A stretch of 64,000 bases of DNA from an uncultured Reyranella sp. GTDB lineage: Bacteria > Pseudomonadota > Alphaproteobacteria > Reyranellales > Reyranellaceae. The stretch is from the NCBI RefSeq assembly GCF_945957355.1, contig NZ_CAMFKM010000019.1:1-64000 (forward strand). The letters are read 5' to 3'. Under the pieces are notes generated by a model. The model was given only the letters and a program-made list of their open reading frames with translations. It did not search any database and had not been told where the DNA came from. Position numbers and translations under genes: made by a program. Position 1 is the first letter of the stretch. Every line of letters starts with the position of its first letter. Shown here piece by piece: positions 1 through 11,445 of the stretch.

Positions 1-2
1 CC

Positions 3-698
3 TACCGCCAGATGTCGCTGCTGCTGCGCCGCCCGCCGGGCCGCGAAGCCTATCCCGGCGACGTGTTCTATCTCCACTCGCGCCTGCTCGAGCGCGCGGC
101 CAAGCTGAACGACAAGAACGGCGCGGGCTCTCTGACGGCGCTGCCGGTCATCGAGACGCAGGCCGGCGACGTGTCGGCCTACATTCCGACGAACGTCATC
201 TCGATCACCGACGGCCAGATCTTCCTCGAGACCGAGCTCTTCTATCAGGGCATCCGTCCCGCCATTAACGTCGGCCTGTCGGTCAGCCGCGTCGGCTCGG
301 CCGCGCAGATCAAGGCGATGAAGCAGGTCGCCGGCACCATCAAGCTGGAGCTGGCGCAGTATCGCGAGATGGCGGCCTTCGCCCAGTTCGCCTCGGACCT
401 CGACGCCTCGACCCAGCGCCTGCTGGCGCGCGGCCAGCGCCTCACCGAGCTGCTGAAGCAGGGCCAGTTCTCGCCGATGCCGGTCGAGGAGCAGGTCGTG
501 TCGCTGTACGCCGGCACCCGCGGCTTCCTCGACTCGCTGCCGGTGAACAAGGTGAACGACTTCGAGCATCAGCTGCTCGATGCCGTTCGCGCCGAGGGCT
601 CGATCCTCGCCTCGATCCGCGAGAAGCGCGAGATCGTCAAGGAGACCGACGACAAGCTGAAGGCGTTCCTCGGCGATTTCGTCAAGAAGTTCGCCTAA
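3..698 (+). CDS. atpA: F0F1 ATP synthase subunit alpha, C-terminal part (5' truncated by window edge)
   Basis: [35 protein letters not shown] motif; directly upstream of atpG; frame is open to window start. Confidence 0.97.
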   Translation, partial: YRQMSLLLRRPPGREAYPGDVFYLHSRLLERAAKLNDKNGAGSLTALPVIETQAGDVSAYIPTNVISITDGQIFLETELFYQGIRPAINVGLSVSRVGSAAQIKAMKQVAGTIKLELAQYREMAAFAQFASDLDASTQRLLARGQRLTELLKQGQFSPMPVEEQVVSLYAGTRGFLDSLPVNKVNDFEHQLLDAVRAEGSILASIREKREIVKETDDKLKAFLGDFVKKFA

Positions 699-715
699 GG
701 CGCCCGCAGGTTTAG

Positions 716-1600
716 ATGCCCAGTCTCAAGACCTACCGGCTGCGGATCCGAAGCGTCCAGTCGACGCAGAAGATCACGAAGGCCATGAAGATGGTGGCGG
801 CCGCCAAGCTGCGGCGCGCCCAGGAGCAGGCCACGGCGGCCCGTCCCTATGCGGAAGCCATGGACAAGATCCTGGCTTCGCTGGGCGCGAGCTTCAAGGG
901 CGCAACCGGCGGGCCGCGTCTGCTGGCGGGCACCGGCTCCGATCAGGTCCACCTGGTCATCGTCGCCACCGGCGACCGCGGCCTCTGCGGCGGCTTCAAC
1001 AGCACCATCGTGCGCGAGGCGCGGCGACAGATCCGCGCCCTGCTGAACGAAGGCAAGACGGTCAAGATCTTCTGCGTCGGCCGCAAGGGTCGCGACCAGC
1101 TGCGGCGCGACTTCAGTTCGCTGATCGTCGAGACGATGACCGACCTGGGCCGTCCGCGCCTGTCCTTCGGCGACGCCCAGAAGGTCGCCGCGCGGGTCAT
1201 GGAGATGTACGACGCGGGCGAATTCGACGTCGCCAAGGTGATCTTCAACCAGTTCAAGTCGGCGATGACGCAGGTCGTCACCGTCCAGCAGCTGATCCCG
1301 CCGCCGATGCCTGAAGCCTCGGCCGCGCCGGCCGCGGCCGGCGGCGCGATCTACGAGTTCGAGCCGGACGAGGGCGAGATCCTCGCCGACCTGCTGCCGC
1401 GCAACCTCACCGTCCAGATCTTCCGCGTCCTGCTGGAGAATGCGGCGAGCTTCTACGGCTCGCAGATGACGGCCATGGACAATGCCTCGCGCAACGCGGG
1501 CGACGTGATCAAGAAGCTGACGTTGCAGATGAACCGCTCGCGCCAGGCGTCGATCACCAAGGAACTCATCGAGATCATCTCGGGCGCCGAGGCCATCTAG
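716..1600 (+). CDS. atpG: F0F1 ATP synthase subunit gamma
   Basis: [52 protein letters not shown]-terminus; operon context. Confidence 0.98.
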   Translation: MPSLKTYRLRIRSVQSTQKITKAMKMVAAAKLRRAQEQATAARPYAEAMDKILASLGASFKGATGGPRLLAGTGSDQVHLVIVATGDRGLCGGFNSTIVREARRQIRALLNEGKTVKIFCVGRKGRDQLRRDFSSLIVETMTDLGRPRLSFGDAQKVAARVMEMYDAGEFDVAKVIFNQFKSAMTQVVTVQQLIPPPMPEASAAPAAAGGAIYEFEPDEGEILADLLPRNLTVQIFRVLLENAASFYGSQMTAMDNASRNAGDVIKKLTLQMNRSRQASITKELIEIISGAEAI

Positions 1601-3061
<1,461 letters not shown>

Positions 3062-3065
3062 GCAC

Positions 3066-3479
3066 ATGGCCAAGGTCTCCTTCCGTCTGGTGATGCCCGA
3101 GCGCGAGCTGCTCGCGACCGAGGCCGACATGGTGGTCGTCCCGGGCAGCGAAGGCGACTTCGGTGTCCTCCCGGGTCACGCCCCGCTGGTCTCGACCGTT
3201 CGCCCCGGCGTTCTCGAGGTCTATCAGGGCAGCAAGGTCGAGCGCCGTTTCCTGGTGGCCGGCGGCTTCGCCGAAGTCACCCCGGAGCGGTGCACGGTCC
3301 TCGCCGATGAGGCTGTGCCCTTCGAACAGGTTACCGTCGCGCAGCTCGACGACCGCGAGCGCGCGGCGCGCAACGATATCACCGACGCCGCTACGCCCGC
3401 CGAGAAGGCCGCCGCCGAGAAGAACCTGGGGATCGCCCAGGATCTGAAGCGCGCGCAGGCCTTCTACGCCAGCCGCTGA
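3066..3479 (+). CDS. atpC: F0F1 ATP synthase subunit epsilon
   Basis: Follows atpD; SFRLVMPERELLATEADMVVVPGSEGDFGVLPGHAPLVSTVRPG. Confidence 0.97.
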   Translation: MAKVSFRLVMPERELLATEADMVVVPGSEGDFGVLPGHAPLVSTVRPGVLEVYQGSKVERRFLVAGGFAEVTPERCTVLADEAVPFEQVTVAQLDDRERAARNDITDAATPAEKAAAEKNLGIAQDLKRAQAFYASR

Positions 3480-3587
3480 TTTCAGCGCTACTGCGCAATT
3501 TTCAGTCGAAAAGTAATCCGGTCTGCCATTGAAAGGCGGGCCGGAGGCGGCTTTATTACGCTGGTAAGACAATGCGCCGGGGGCTCG

Positions 3588-4409
3588 TTGATGGGTAACT
3601 GGACACTCGAGACGATCGCCTGGGATCGCTTCGATGCGTCGAAGGTGGATCCTGAGATCCTCCGCAACATCAAGGCGGCGGCCCTGGTGGAGCGGAACGG
3701 CGGCGACTACGGCATCTATCTCGGCCGGGTCTTTGCCGACGACCCCGAGTTCATGGCCGCCGTCGACAACTGGGTGACCGAAGAGGTCCAGCACGGCATG
3801 GCGCTCGGTCGCTGGGCACAGCTTGCCGATCCGTCCTGGGATTTCGATGCCGCCTTCGAGCGCTTCCGGACGGGCTACCAGGTGCCGCTCCATGTCAGCG
3901 AATCGGTGCGCGGTAGCCAGGCCGGCGAGATGATCGCCCGCTGCATCGTCGAGACCGGCACCAGCTCCTACTACAGCGCCCTCAAGGATGCGACCGAGGA
4001 GCCGGTCCTGAAGCAGGTATGCCAGAAGATCGCAGCTGACGAATTCCGTCACTACAAGCTCTTCTACGAACACCTCAATCGCTGCCTGGAACGCGATCGG
4101 CTGAACCGGTGGTCCCGCCTGCGTATCGGCTGGGGACGCCTGGCCGAGAGCGAGGACGACGAACTGGCCTATGCCTACTTCGCCGCCAACGGGCGGCCCG
4201 ACGCTGTCTACGACCGCAAGCGCAACATGCAGGCCTATGCCAGGCGCGCCTATCCGCTCTATCGTCAGACCCATGTCCAGCGCGCCATGGCGATGGTGTT
4301 GAAGGCCGTAGGGCTGGAGCCGCAGGGCCGCCTCAACAACCTGATGACCCGCGCGGGCCTGTGGTTCCTTCGCCGCAACGCCGCCAAGCTGGCGTCGCAG
4401 GGGGCTTGA
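3588..4409 (+). CDS. Ferritin-like domain-containing protein
   Basis: Helical protein with E..H motifs (EEVQHGMALGRWAQ, ADEFRHYKLFYEHL) typical of ferritin/rubrerythrin-like folds. Confidence 0.7.
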   Translation: MMGNWTLETIAWDRFDASKVDPEILRNIKAAALVERNGGDYGIYLGRVFADDPEFMAAVDNWVTEEVQHGMALGRWAQLADPSWDFDAAFERFRTGYQVPLHVSESVRGSQAGEMIARCIVETGTSSYYSALKDATEEPVLKQVCQKIAADEFRHYKLFYEHLNRCLERDRLNRWSRLRIGWGRLAESEDDELAYAYFAANGRPDAVYDRKRNMQAYARRAYPLYRQTHVQRAMAMVLKAVGLEPQGRLNNLMTRAGLWFLRRNAAKLASQGA

Positions 4410-4452
4410 AGCGTCTCATTGGAGTGGCGCGCTCCGATGATCGGTCCTGCAC

Positions 4453-4926
4453 TCAGGAAATCAGGTCGGCGAATTCCTGGAACACCGCGTCGTAGACAGC
4501 CTTCTTGAACGGCACGATCAGCCCCGACAGTTCGCTGGGCGCAATCCAGCGCCAGGCCGCGAATTCCTGGTCGTGCGCATCGATGTCGATATCGGCATCC
4601 GTGCCGGTGAAGGCCAGCGCAAACCACTTCTGCGACTGACCGCGCCAGCGACCCTTCCAGTAGGCGGGCCGCCGCTCCTCCGGCACCTCGTAGGAAATCC
4701 AGCCGGCGCTCTCGCGCAGCAGCAGCGCCTTGGTCGTGCCGACCTCCTCGTGCAGTTCGCGGCAGGCGGCCTCCACCGGCGTCTCACCCCTGTCGATGCC
4801 GCCCTGGGGCATCTGCCAGGCGTCGGGCTGGTTGGCGCGGCAGCCGACGAAGACACGGCGGTCCGGAGCGATCAGCATCAGGCCGACGTTCCGTCGATAT
4901 TCTTGCGGGGTAATGGCGGTGGTCAT
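4453..4926 (-). CDS. rppH: RNA pyrophosphohydrolase (Nudix)
   Basis: YRRNVGLMLI..., Nudix box GGIDRGETPVEAACRELHEEVGT; start chosen at MTTAITPQEYRRNVG. Confidence 0.93.
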   Translation of the reverse strand: MTTAITPQEYRRNVGLMLIAPDRRVFVGCRANQPDAWQMPQGGIDRGETPVEAACRELHEEVGTTKALLLRESAGWISYEVPEERRPAYWKGRWRGQSQKWFALAFTGTDADIDIDAHDQEFAAWRWIAPSELSGLIVPFKKAVYDAVFQEFADLIS

Positions 4927-4934
4927 GGACCTCG

Positions 4935-6080
4935 TCAGGGGCGGAGCTGCGCCGGTTGGGCCCGCAGGCGAGCCATGCAGGCGTCGCGGCACTCGAAATG
5001 CCCGATGATCGGCACGAAGGACAAGGTCGATTTTCCTTCCTGCCCCTTGTACCAGGCGGCGATGGCGGTGATGGCCTCGTCGTCCGGCTGCACGACGCCG
5101 AAGGCATGGCGTGGCGCGCGGTCGGCCGATGTCTCGCCAACCCAGGCGCCCAGCCGGTCGAGATTGCCGCCGACGCCGTCGCCCGCGAGCTTGTAGTCCA
5201 GCACATCGGTGCTGCGGGCATAGCCCACGCCCAGCTCCTCGGTCAGGCGCTGGATCGGCGATGTTCCGGGGGCCGGATTGACCTCGATCACCGCGAGGCC
5301 TCGCTCGGCGATCTCCATGACCAGCGGCCGCATCACCGTCTCAGACTGAGCTGCGCGGCCGGGTGGCGAGATCACCAGGCCGACATAGCCTTCGCCGCGC
5401 GCCAGGGTGGCGCGCAGGCGACGCAGGTTCTCCGGCCCATCGGCGGTGGCTTCGATCGGCCGCACGCCGCGCTCGGCGACGGCGGGATCGTCCATGGGCA
5501 GCATCAGGTAGCTCTCGTGGCCGAACGTACGGGCCTGCGCCAGCCAGCGCGGCAGGTCGGGCGTACCGGGCAGGAATGCCAGGCTGACCTCGGGTGGGAG
5601 GTCCTCGATGGCACGACGCATCGCGGCCTCGTTGACGCCGATATTGATCACGAGCAGGCCGAGGCGCGCCGGCGGGCCCGCCGGATCGAAGCGCCTCGCA
5701 TTGGCGATCCATGGCATCCAGCCGGAGGGTGCTACGCGCGGCAGGCGAAGCCCGTCGGCGGTCGTCTCGGTCATCGCCGCGAGATCTTCGGCGGGCAGGC
5801 TGCGGAATCCCGACGGCTTCGGCGGGCGACGCGGCAGCGGCAGCGACAGTATTCCAGCCGCCGGTGGTGCCAGGGCGACGGGCTCCCCGGTTACGGGCGG
5901 CGGTACCGAGGCCGCCACGGCGCTATCGACGAGCTGCGGAGTCCTTTCACCGAAGTCGCCGAAGGCGACGCCGGCCGAGGCCGCGATCAGTCCGATCACC
6001 AGGAGATAGGCCGCGACCAGACCCCTGGGGTCTGGCCGTTTCTTTGCGATTATCGCGACGCGCCGGCCGGGACTGGCCAT
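4935..6080 (-). CDS. Divergent polysaccharide deacetylase family protein
   Basis: GLLVINIGVNEAAMRRAIEDLPPEVSLAFLPGTPDLPRWLAQARTFGHESYLMLPMD; N-terminal TM; location between ctpA and rppH as in other alphaproteobacteria. Confidence 0.82.
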   Translation of the reverse strand: MASPGRRVAIIAKKRPDPRGLVAAYLLVIGLIAASAGVAFGDFGERTPQLVDSAVAASVPPPVTGEPVALAPPAAGILSLPLPRRPPKPSGFRSLPAEDLAAMTETTADGLRLPRVAPSGWMPWIANARRFDPAGPPARLGLLVINIGVNEAAMRRAIEDLPPEVSLAFLPGTPDLPRWLAQARTFGHESYLMLPMDDPAVAERGVRPIEATADGPENLRRLRATLARGEGYVGLVISPPGRAAQSETVMRPLVMEIAERGLAVIEVNPAPGTSPIQRLTEELGVGYARSTDVLDYKLAGDGVGGNLDRLGAWVGETSADRAPRHAFGVVQPDDEAITAIAAWYKGQEGKSTLSFVPIIGHFECRDACMARLRAQPAQLRP

Positions 6081-6101
6081 GGCGTCATCCTCGGAGTGCG
6101 G

Positions 6102-7493
6102 TCAGTTGGCCTTTCCGGTGTAGAGCGAGATGCCGCGGATCAGGTCGGCCGCGCGCAGAAGCTGGTAGTCGGCAGCCTGCTCCTTCGGCGGCTCGTCCGG
6201 GTCGCCGGCCGGCGCTGCCTGCGGCGCCGCCTGCGGGGCGGTCTGGCCGGCCGCCTTGTCGTCGGTCTTGTCGCCCGGCTTGCCGGCTTCGGGCTTCGCG
6301 GGCGCCGCCGGCTTCTCGTTCGGGTTGGTGATCGAGCGGCGCAGGTTCTCCTCGCGGAAGCTCGAGCGCTGCTGGATGTTCTCGATCTTCGCGGGCTCGA
6401 CCTCGATGTCCGGCTTGATGCCTTCCTTCTGGATCGAACGGCCCGAGGGCGTGAAATAAAGCGCCGTGGTCAGTCGGATCGCACCGCCGCCGGTGACCTG
6501 CATGATGGTCTGGACCGAGCCCTTGCCGAACGAGCGCGTGCCGAGAACGATGGCGCGGCGGTGATCCTGCAGCGCACCGGCCACGATTTCGGAGGCCGAG
6601 GCCGAGCCGCCGTTCATCAGCACCACGATCGGCAGGCCGTTGGCGACGTCGCCGGGCTTGGCGTTCCAGCGCTGCACGTCGTCGTTCTTGCGCGCCTTGA
6701 CCGAGACGATCTCGCCCTTGTCGAGGAAGGCGTCCGACATCGCGATGGCCTGGTCGAGCAGGCCGCCCGGGTTGTTGCGCAGGTCGATGATGTAGCCCTT
6801 GAGCTTGTTGCCGGCTTCCTTCTTGAGCTTCTCGACCGCGTCGAGCACGCCGGGCGTGGTCTGCTCGGTGAAGGAGGTGACGCGGATGTAGCCGATGTCG
6901 CCGCCCTCGAGGCGGAACTTGACCGGCTTCACCTTGATGGTCTCGCGGGTCAGCGAGACGTCGAACGGATCCTTGGTGCCGCGGCGGATCGAGACCTTGA
7001 TCGGCGTGCCGACCTTGCCGCGCATCTTCTCGACGGCTTCCTGCAGGGTGAGGCCTTGCACCGGCTCGCCGTCCAGCGCGAAGATCAGGTCGCCGGGCAG
7101 GATGCCGGCCTTCGAGGCGGGCGTGTCGTCGATCGGAGACACGACCTTGATGACGCCATTGTCCATCGTGACCTCGATGCCGAGGCCGCCGAACTCACCC
7201 TTCGTCTGGACCTGCATGTCCTTGTAGGACTTGGGGTTCATGTAGCTCGAATGCGGATCGAGCGCGCTCAGCATGCCGTTGATGGCATTCTCGATGAGCT
7301 GCTTCTCCTCGACCGGCTCGACATAGTCGCGGCGGATTCGCTCCAGCACGTCACCGAACAGATTGAGCTGCTGGTAGAGTTCGCTCTTGTCGCCGCCGGC
7401 GGCCTTCGGATCGGGGGCTTTGGTCTGCGCGAGGGCGGGTGTGGCCAGGAAAGCCACGGCCGTGGCGAGGGAGGCGAAGCGCAGAAAGGTCAT
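6102..7493 (-). CDS. S41 family carboxy-terminal processing protease with PDZ domain
   Basis: PDZ region plus GYIIDLRNNPGGLLDQAI and GGSASASEIVAGALQDHRRAIVLGTRSFGKGSVQTI; signal peptide. Confidence 0.94.
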   Translation of the reverse strand: MTFLRFASLATAVAFLATPALAQTKAPDPKAAGGDKSELYQQLNLFGDVLERIRRDYVEPVEEKQLIENAINGMLSALDPHSSYMNPKSYKDMQVQTKGEFGGLGIEVTMDNGVIKVVSPIDDTPASKAGILPGDLIFALDGEPVQGLTLQEAVEKMRGKVGTPIKVSIRRGTKDPFDVSLTRETIKVKPVKFRLEGGDIGYIRVTSFTEQTTPGVLDAVEKLKKEAGNKLKGYIIDLRNNPGGLLDQAIAMSDAFLDKGEIVSVKARKNDDVQRWNAKPGDVANGLPIVVLMNGGSASASEIVAGALQDHRRAIVLGTRSFGKGSVQTIMQVTGGGAIRLTTALYFTPSGRSIQKEGIKPDIEVEPAKIENIQQRSSFREENLRRSITNPNEKPAAPAKPEAGKPGDKTDDKAAGQTAPQAAPQAAPAGDPDEPPKEQAADYQLLRAADLIRGISLYTGKAN

Positions 7494-7623
7494 TTGGGTG
7501 CCTTCAGGAGGGAGTCGCCAGGGGCTTTGGGAGCCCGGCGATCCGGTGTTTCAGCGTGGGTTGGAAGATACAGGGGCGTCTTTGGCAGGATCAAGGCGCC
7601 GGGGCCCGGCGCCGCTTCACAAA

Positions 7624-9216
7624 TCAGGCAGAGGCTGCGGCCGCTGGGCGCGGTACCGCCAGGACAGCAGGTCGAGAGGCGTTCGAGAGCATTGATCTAC
7701 CGGTCATTTCCACGGGTTGCGGAACGCCCATCAGGGCCAGCATCGTGGGGGCCACGTCGGCCAGCTTGCCGTCGGTCAGCGAATGGACCGAGGCGGGGGC
7801 GTTGAACAGCAGCGCGGGCACCCGGTTCAACGTGTGCTGGGTGTGTTTCTGATGCGACTGCTCGTCGTACATCTGCTCGGCATTGCCATGGTCGGCGGTG
7901 ACGAACATGACGCCGCCGGCCGCCTGGATCGCCTGCATCAGCCGTCCGAGGCAGCCATCGACCGCCTCGACCGCCCTGGTCGCCGCCGAGAGGTCGCCGG
8001 TATGGCCGACCATGTCGGTGTTGGCGTAGTTGACCACGATCAGGTCGAACTTGCCCGATCCGATGGCCTCGACGAGCTTTTCGGTGACTTCCGGCGCGCT
8101 CATCTCCGGCTTCATGTCGTAGGTCTTCACCTTGGGCGATGGTACGAGGATGCGCTCCTCGCCCTCGAACACGCGCTCCTCGCCGCCGTTGAAGAAGAAG
8201 GTGACGTGGGCATATTTCTCGGTCTCGGCGATGCGCAGCTGCTTCAGGCCCGCGCGCGACACCGTCTCGCCGAGACCCATCTTGATGATCTCGGGTGGGA
8301 ACAGCGTCTTCAGGAAGGGATTGAGCGCGGCCGAATACTCGGCCATGCCGACGGCCGTACCGAAAGCCACGACGCGATTGCGGTTGAAACCGTCGAACCG
8401 CGGATCGAGCAGTGCCGTCAGAATTTCCCGCGCCCGGTCGGAGCGGTAGTTGAACATCAGCAGGCCATCGCCGTCCTTCATGCCGGCATAGCCGTCGATC
8501 ACCGTCGGCAGGACGAACTCGTCGTCGAGCTTGGCCGCATAGGCCTTGTCGACGGCCTCCTTCGGCGCCATGGCCCTTTCACCGTTGGCATCGACCATGG
8601 CGTCGTACGCCAGGGTCACGCGCTCCCATCGCTTGTCGCGGTCCATGGCATAGAAGCGGCCGGTCACGGTGGCGAAGCGGATCGGCAGGCCGGGCTTCAG
8701 TCCGGCCTCGATATGGTCGAGGCATTCCAGCGCGCTGCGCGGCGGCATGTCCCGTCCGTCGAGGAATGCATGGATCCAGACCGGCACGCCCTGGCCCGCG
8801 ACGAGGTTGGCGAGGAAGACCAGATGGTCCTGGTGGGCATGCACGCCGCCCGGCGAGGCGAGGCCCATCAGATGCAGCGCCGCACCGCTCTGCTTCAGCC
8901 GCTCGATCGTCCCGGCGAGGGTCGGGCTCCTGGCGAGCGAGCCGTCCTCGATCGCATTGTCGATGCGCGGCAGGTCCGGCACGGCGACCCGGCCGGCGCC
9001 GAGATTCATGTGGCCGACCTCGGAATTGCCCATCTGGCCCTTGGGCAGGCCGACGAAGGTCTCGGAGGCGTCGATCAGCCCCTGCGGGCAGGTCGCGACC
9101 AGCCGGTCGAAGTTCGGCGTGCGGGCGCCCAGGATCGCGTTGTTCGAGAGATCGGTGCGATGACCCCATCCGTCGAGGATGCAGAGCAGGACGGGACGCG
9201 GAGCAGGAGACGCCAT
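7624..9216 (-). CDS. gpmI: 2,3-bisphosphoglycerate-independent phosphoglycerate mutase
   Basis: PVLLCILDGWGHR, GNSEVGHMNLGAGR, FVTADHGNAEQM; start set at MASPAPRPVLL (9216), overlapping the upstream stop as TAATG. Confidence 0.96.
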   Translation of the reverse strand: MASPAPRPVLLCILDGWGHRTDLSNNAILGARTPNFDRLVATCPQGLIDASETFVGLPKGQMGNSEVGHMNLGAGRVAVPDLPRIDNAIEDGSLARSPTLAGTIERLKQSGAALHLMGLASPGGVHAHQDHLVFLANLVAGQGVPVWIHAFLDGRDMPPRSALECLDHIEAGLKPGLPIRFATVTGRFYAMDRDKRWERVTLAYDAMVDANGERAMAPKEAVDKAYAAKLDDEFVLPTVIDGYAGMKDGDGLLMFNYRSDRAREILTALLDPRFDGFNRNRVVAFGTAVGMAEYSAALNPFLKTLFPPEIIKMGLGETVSRAGLKQLRIAETEKYAHVTFFFNGGEERVFEGEERILVPSPKVKTYDMKPEMSAPEVTEKLVEAIGSGKFDLIVVNYANTDMVGHTGDLSAATRAVEAVDGCLGRLMQAIQAAGGVMFVTADHGNAEQMYDEQSHQKHTQHTLNRVPALLFNAPASVHSLTDGKLADVAPTMLALMGVPQPVEMTGRSMLSNASRPAVLAVPRPAAAASA

Positions 9217-9815
9217 TACGAAGCCTTCCGGATCTGGGGCTGGGCGCGTTCGACGGCATTGAACTTGTTGGGACAGCTCAACTCGCGCGGATCGGTGTTG
9301 GGATTCTGGTCCGGCACCTCGATGGCGCAGAACACGAACTCGCCGCGCGGTTCGCCGTCGATGCTGACATCGTAGGTGTAGGTGCCGGGCGGATCGCCAG
9401 GGATGATGCACCAGGAGCGCTGCAGCACGCCGTCCTGCACCGTCTCGAGCATGCGCGTCGTGGCCTTGGTCTTGTCGGCGCTGACCTCGGTCTCGGGGCC
9501 GGCGATCACCTGCTCTGCCGGTTGCGAGGTCGTGAGGACCTCCTTCAGCGAGACGACCCGGTTGGGGCCGCCGAGATACATGCGCCACCCGAAGCAGGCG
9601 CGGTGGAACAGGAGCGGGATGGCGTTGGTCTCGTAGTGGCGCTGCTTTCCGTCTTCGCCCGTGATCGAGACGTAGGGGATGCTGCGGACGGGCTTCGCGG
9701 CCGGCTTCTGGACGGGTGTCGTCGGGCTCGTCGACTGGGCCATTGCGGCGCTCGAAGCGGCTGCCAGGAGAAGGGCGGACGAAGTGGCCACGAGCCACCG
9801 GGAGAATGGGTGCAT
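9216..9815 (-). CDS. Secreted hypothetical protein, possibly invasion-associated locus B-like
   Basis: Signal peptide MHPFSRWLVATSSALLLAAASSAAMAQ; overlaps gpmI start; family only guessed. Confidence 0.6.
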   Translation of the reverse strand: MHPFSRWLVATSSALLLAAASSAAMAQSTSPTTPVQKPAAKPVRSIPYVSITGEDGKQRHYETNAIPLLFHRACFGWRMYLGGPNRVVSLKEVLTTSQPAEQVIAGPETEVSADKTKATTRMLETVQDGVLQRSWCIIPGDPPGTYTYDVSIDGEPRGEFVFCAIEVPDQNPNTDPRELSCPNKFNAVERAQPQIRKAS

Positions 9816-9866
9816 GGTGCCAATGTAGCCCCGGTTTTTCGTCAGAACAGAGGCAAAATCGCCTTT

Positions 9867-10325
9867 TCAGGCCCGATGATAGGGATGGCCGGCGAGGAGT
9901 TGCTGGGCGCGGTAGATCTGCTCGGCCAGCATCCCGCGTGCGAGGAGATGGGGCCAGGTCATGGCGCCAAATGACAGGACGAGCGTGGCTTTTTTCAGCA
10001 TCGCTTCCGTGTGGCCATCGGCGCCGCCGATCAGGAAGGCTACATCGGAGACCGACGTGTCGCGCCAGCCACCCAGGCGGGCGGCGAAGGTTTCGCTGTC
10101 CAGCACCTTGCCGCGGCGGTCCAGCATCACCAGCGTCGCGCCGGCCGGGGCGGCTTCGAGCAGCAGCTCACCTTCGCGCTGCATGAGCTGGGGCGCCGGC
10201 AACTTCCGCTTCTCCTCGATCTCGCGCAACACGAGCGGCCAGCGGATGCGGCCGGCATAGTGGTCGTAAAGGTCCCGCTCCGGCCCGCGCGAGGCGCGGC
10301 CGATGGCGGCAATCGTGATCTTCAA
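9867..10325 (-). CDS. rlmH: 23S rRNA (pseudouridine(1915)-N(3))-methyltransferase RlmH
   Basis: MKITIAAIGRASRGPERDLYDHYAGRI..., FLIGGADGHTEAML, HLLARGMLAEQIYRAQQLLAGHPYHR. Confidence 0.96.
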   Translation of the reverse strand: MKITIAAIGRASRGPERDLYDHYAGRIRWPLVLREIEEKRKLPAPQLMQREGELLLEAAPAGATLVMLDRRGKVLDSETFAARLGGWRDTSVSDVAFLIGGADGHTEAMLKKATLVLSFGAMTWPHLLARGMLAEQIYRAQQLLAGHPYHRA

Positions 10326-10346
10326 TCGAAGCTCACGCCGCCGGCA

Positions 10347-11435
10347 TCACGAGGCGCGCTTGCGTCGGGCCGCGGGCTTGGCCGCCGCCTTCTTCACGGC
10401 CGTCTTGCGGACGGCGGTCTTCTTGACCGGCTTGGCGGCGGCCTCGTCCTCGAGCGCCCACATCTTTTCGAGCGCATAGAAGGCGCGCGCTTCGGGGCGG
10501 AAGACGTGCACGATCACGTCGCCGGCATCGACCAGCACCCAGTCGCCGGTCTGCTTGCCTTCCACGGGCGTGTAGCCGTGGCCGGTCTGCTTCAGCTTGT
10601 CGGCGAGATGCTCGGCGATGGCCACGACCTGGCGGGTCGAGCGGCCGGAGGCGATCACCATGTAATCGGCGAAGGCCGACTTGCCCTTGAGGTCGATGAC
10701 GACGATGTCCTCGGCCTTGTTGTCGTCCAGCGACTGGCGCACCAGTTCGAGGAGCGCGTCGGAGGCTTTGCTTCGATCGGGAAGCGTGCGGGTCTGGGCG
10801 GGGATGGTCTTTCCTTTCGATCTGGTCCGTCGGGGCCGCCCGGCGCGGATGGCCGTCGCGGAATGTTCATCCAACCTGCTCGGGATAAAGCACCAGGCCG
10901 GCGGCTCGCAAGTGGCCAGCTGCCGGGCCTGGTCCGCTCCCAGGCGGAATCGCGCGAAGGTTCGCGGCGCCGGCGAGGCCAGCGCGGCAAGGCCCCAGCC
11001 CGGCCGCGCGAAGGCTGCGATGGCAACGGTTGCGAACAGCTCGCGCCAGTTCGCCCAGTCGACGAGCTGGGGCAGGATGTCGGCCCCCATCAGCCAGACG
11101 AACTTCGCGTCACGGTAGACGCGCTTCAGCGCCCGCACCGTGTCGAGCGTGTAGCGCGTGCCCAGCACCAGCTCGGGCGCGGCGACGCGGATGCGCGGAT
11201 GGCGGGCGAGCTGGCGGGCGCGGGCCACACGGGTCGAGAGCGGCTCCATGCCGTCGCCGCTCTTCAGCGGGTTCTGCGGCGAGACCACCCACCAGACCTC
11301 GTCGAGGCCGAGCCGCTTCAGCGCCTCCAGGCTGATGTGCCGATGGCCGTCATGCGCCGGGTTGAACGAACCGCCCAGCAGGCCGATGCGCCGCGTCGTG
11401 GCCCGCGATACGCCCGGCATCGGGTGCAGGCTCAT
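10347..11435 (-). CDS. nadD-rsfS: Single ORF containing nicotinate-nucleotide adenylyltransferase (NadD) followed in frame by ribosome silencing factor (RsfS)
   Basis: NadD: RIGLLGGSFNPAHDGHRHIS, SATAIR; RsfS: DALLELVRQSLDDNKAEDIVVIDLKGKSAFADYMVIASGRSTRQVVAIAEHL. No stop between them and no ATG/GTG/TTG at the RsfS start. Confidence 0.85.
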   Translation of the reverse strand: MSLHPMPGVSRATTRRIGLLGGSFNPAHDGHRHISLEALKRLGLDEVWWVVSPQNPLKSGDGMEPLSTRVARARQLARHPRIRVAAPELVLGTRYTLDTVRALKRVYRDAKFVWLMGADILPQLVDWANWRELFATVAIAAFARPGWGLAALASPAPRTFARFRLGADQARQLATCEPPAWCFIPSRLDEHSATAIRAGRPRRTRSKGKTIPAQTRTLPDRSKASDALLELVRQSLDDNKAEDIVVIDLKGKSAFADYMVIASGRSTRQVVAIAEHLADKLKQTGHGYTPVEGKQTGDWVLVDAGDVIVHVFRPEARAFYALEKMWALEDEAAAKPVKKTAVRKTAVKKAAAKPAARRKRAS

Positions 11436-11445
11436 GACGCGATGT

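Noticed and set aside
4956-7805. 949-aa plus-strand ORF
   Set aside because: Antisense to the deacetylase and S41 protease genes; composition typical of a GC-rich shadow ORF.
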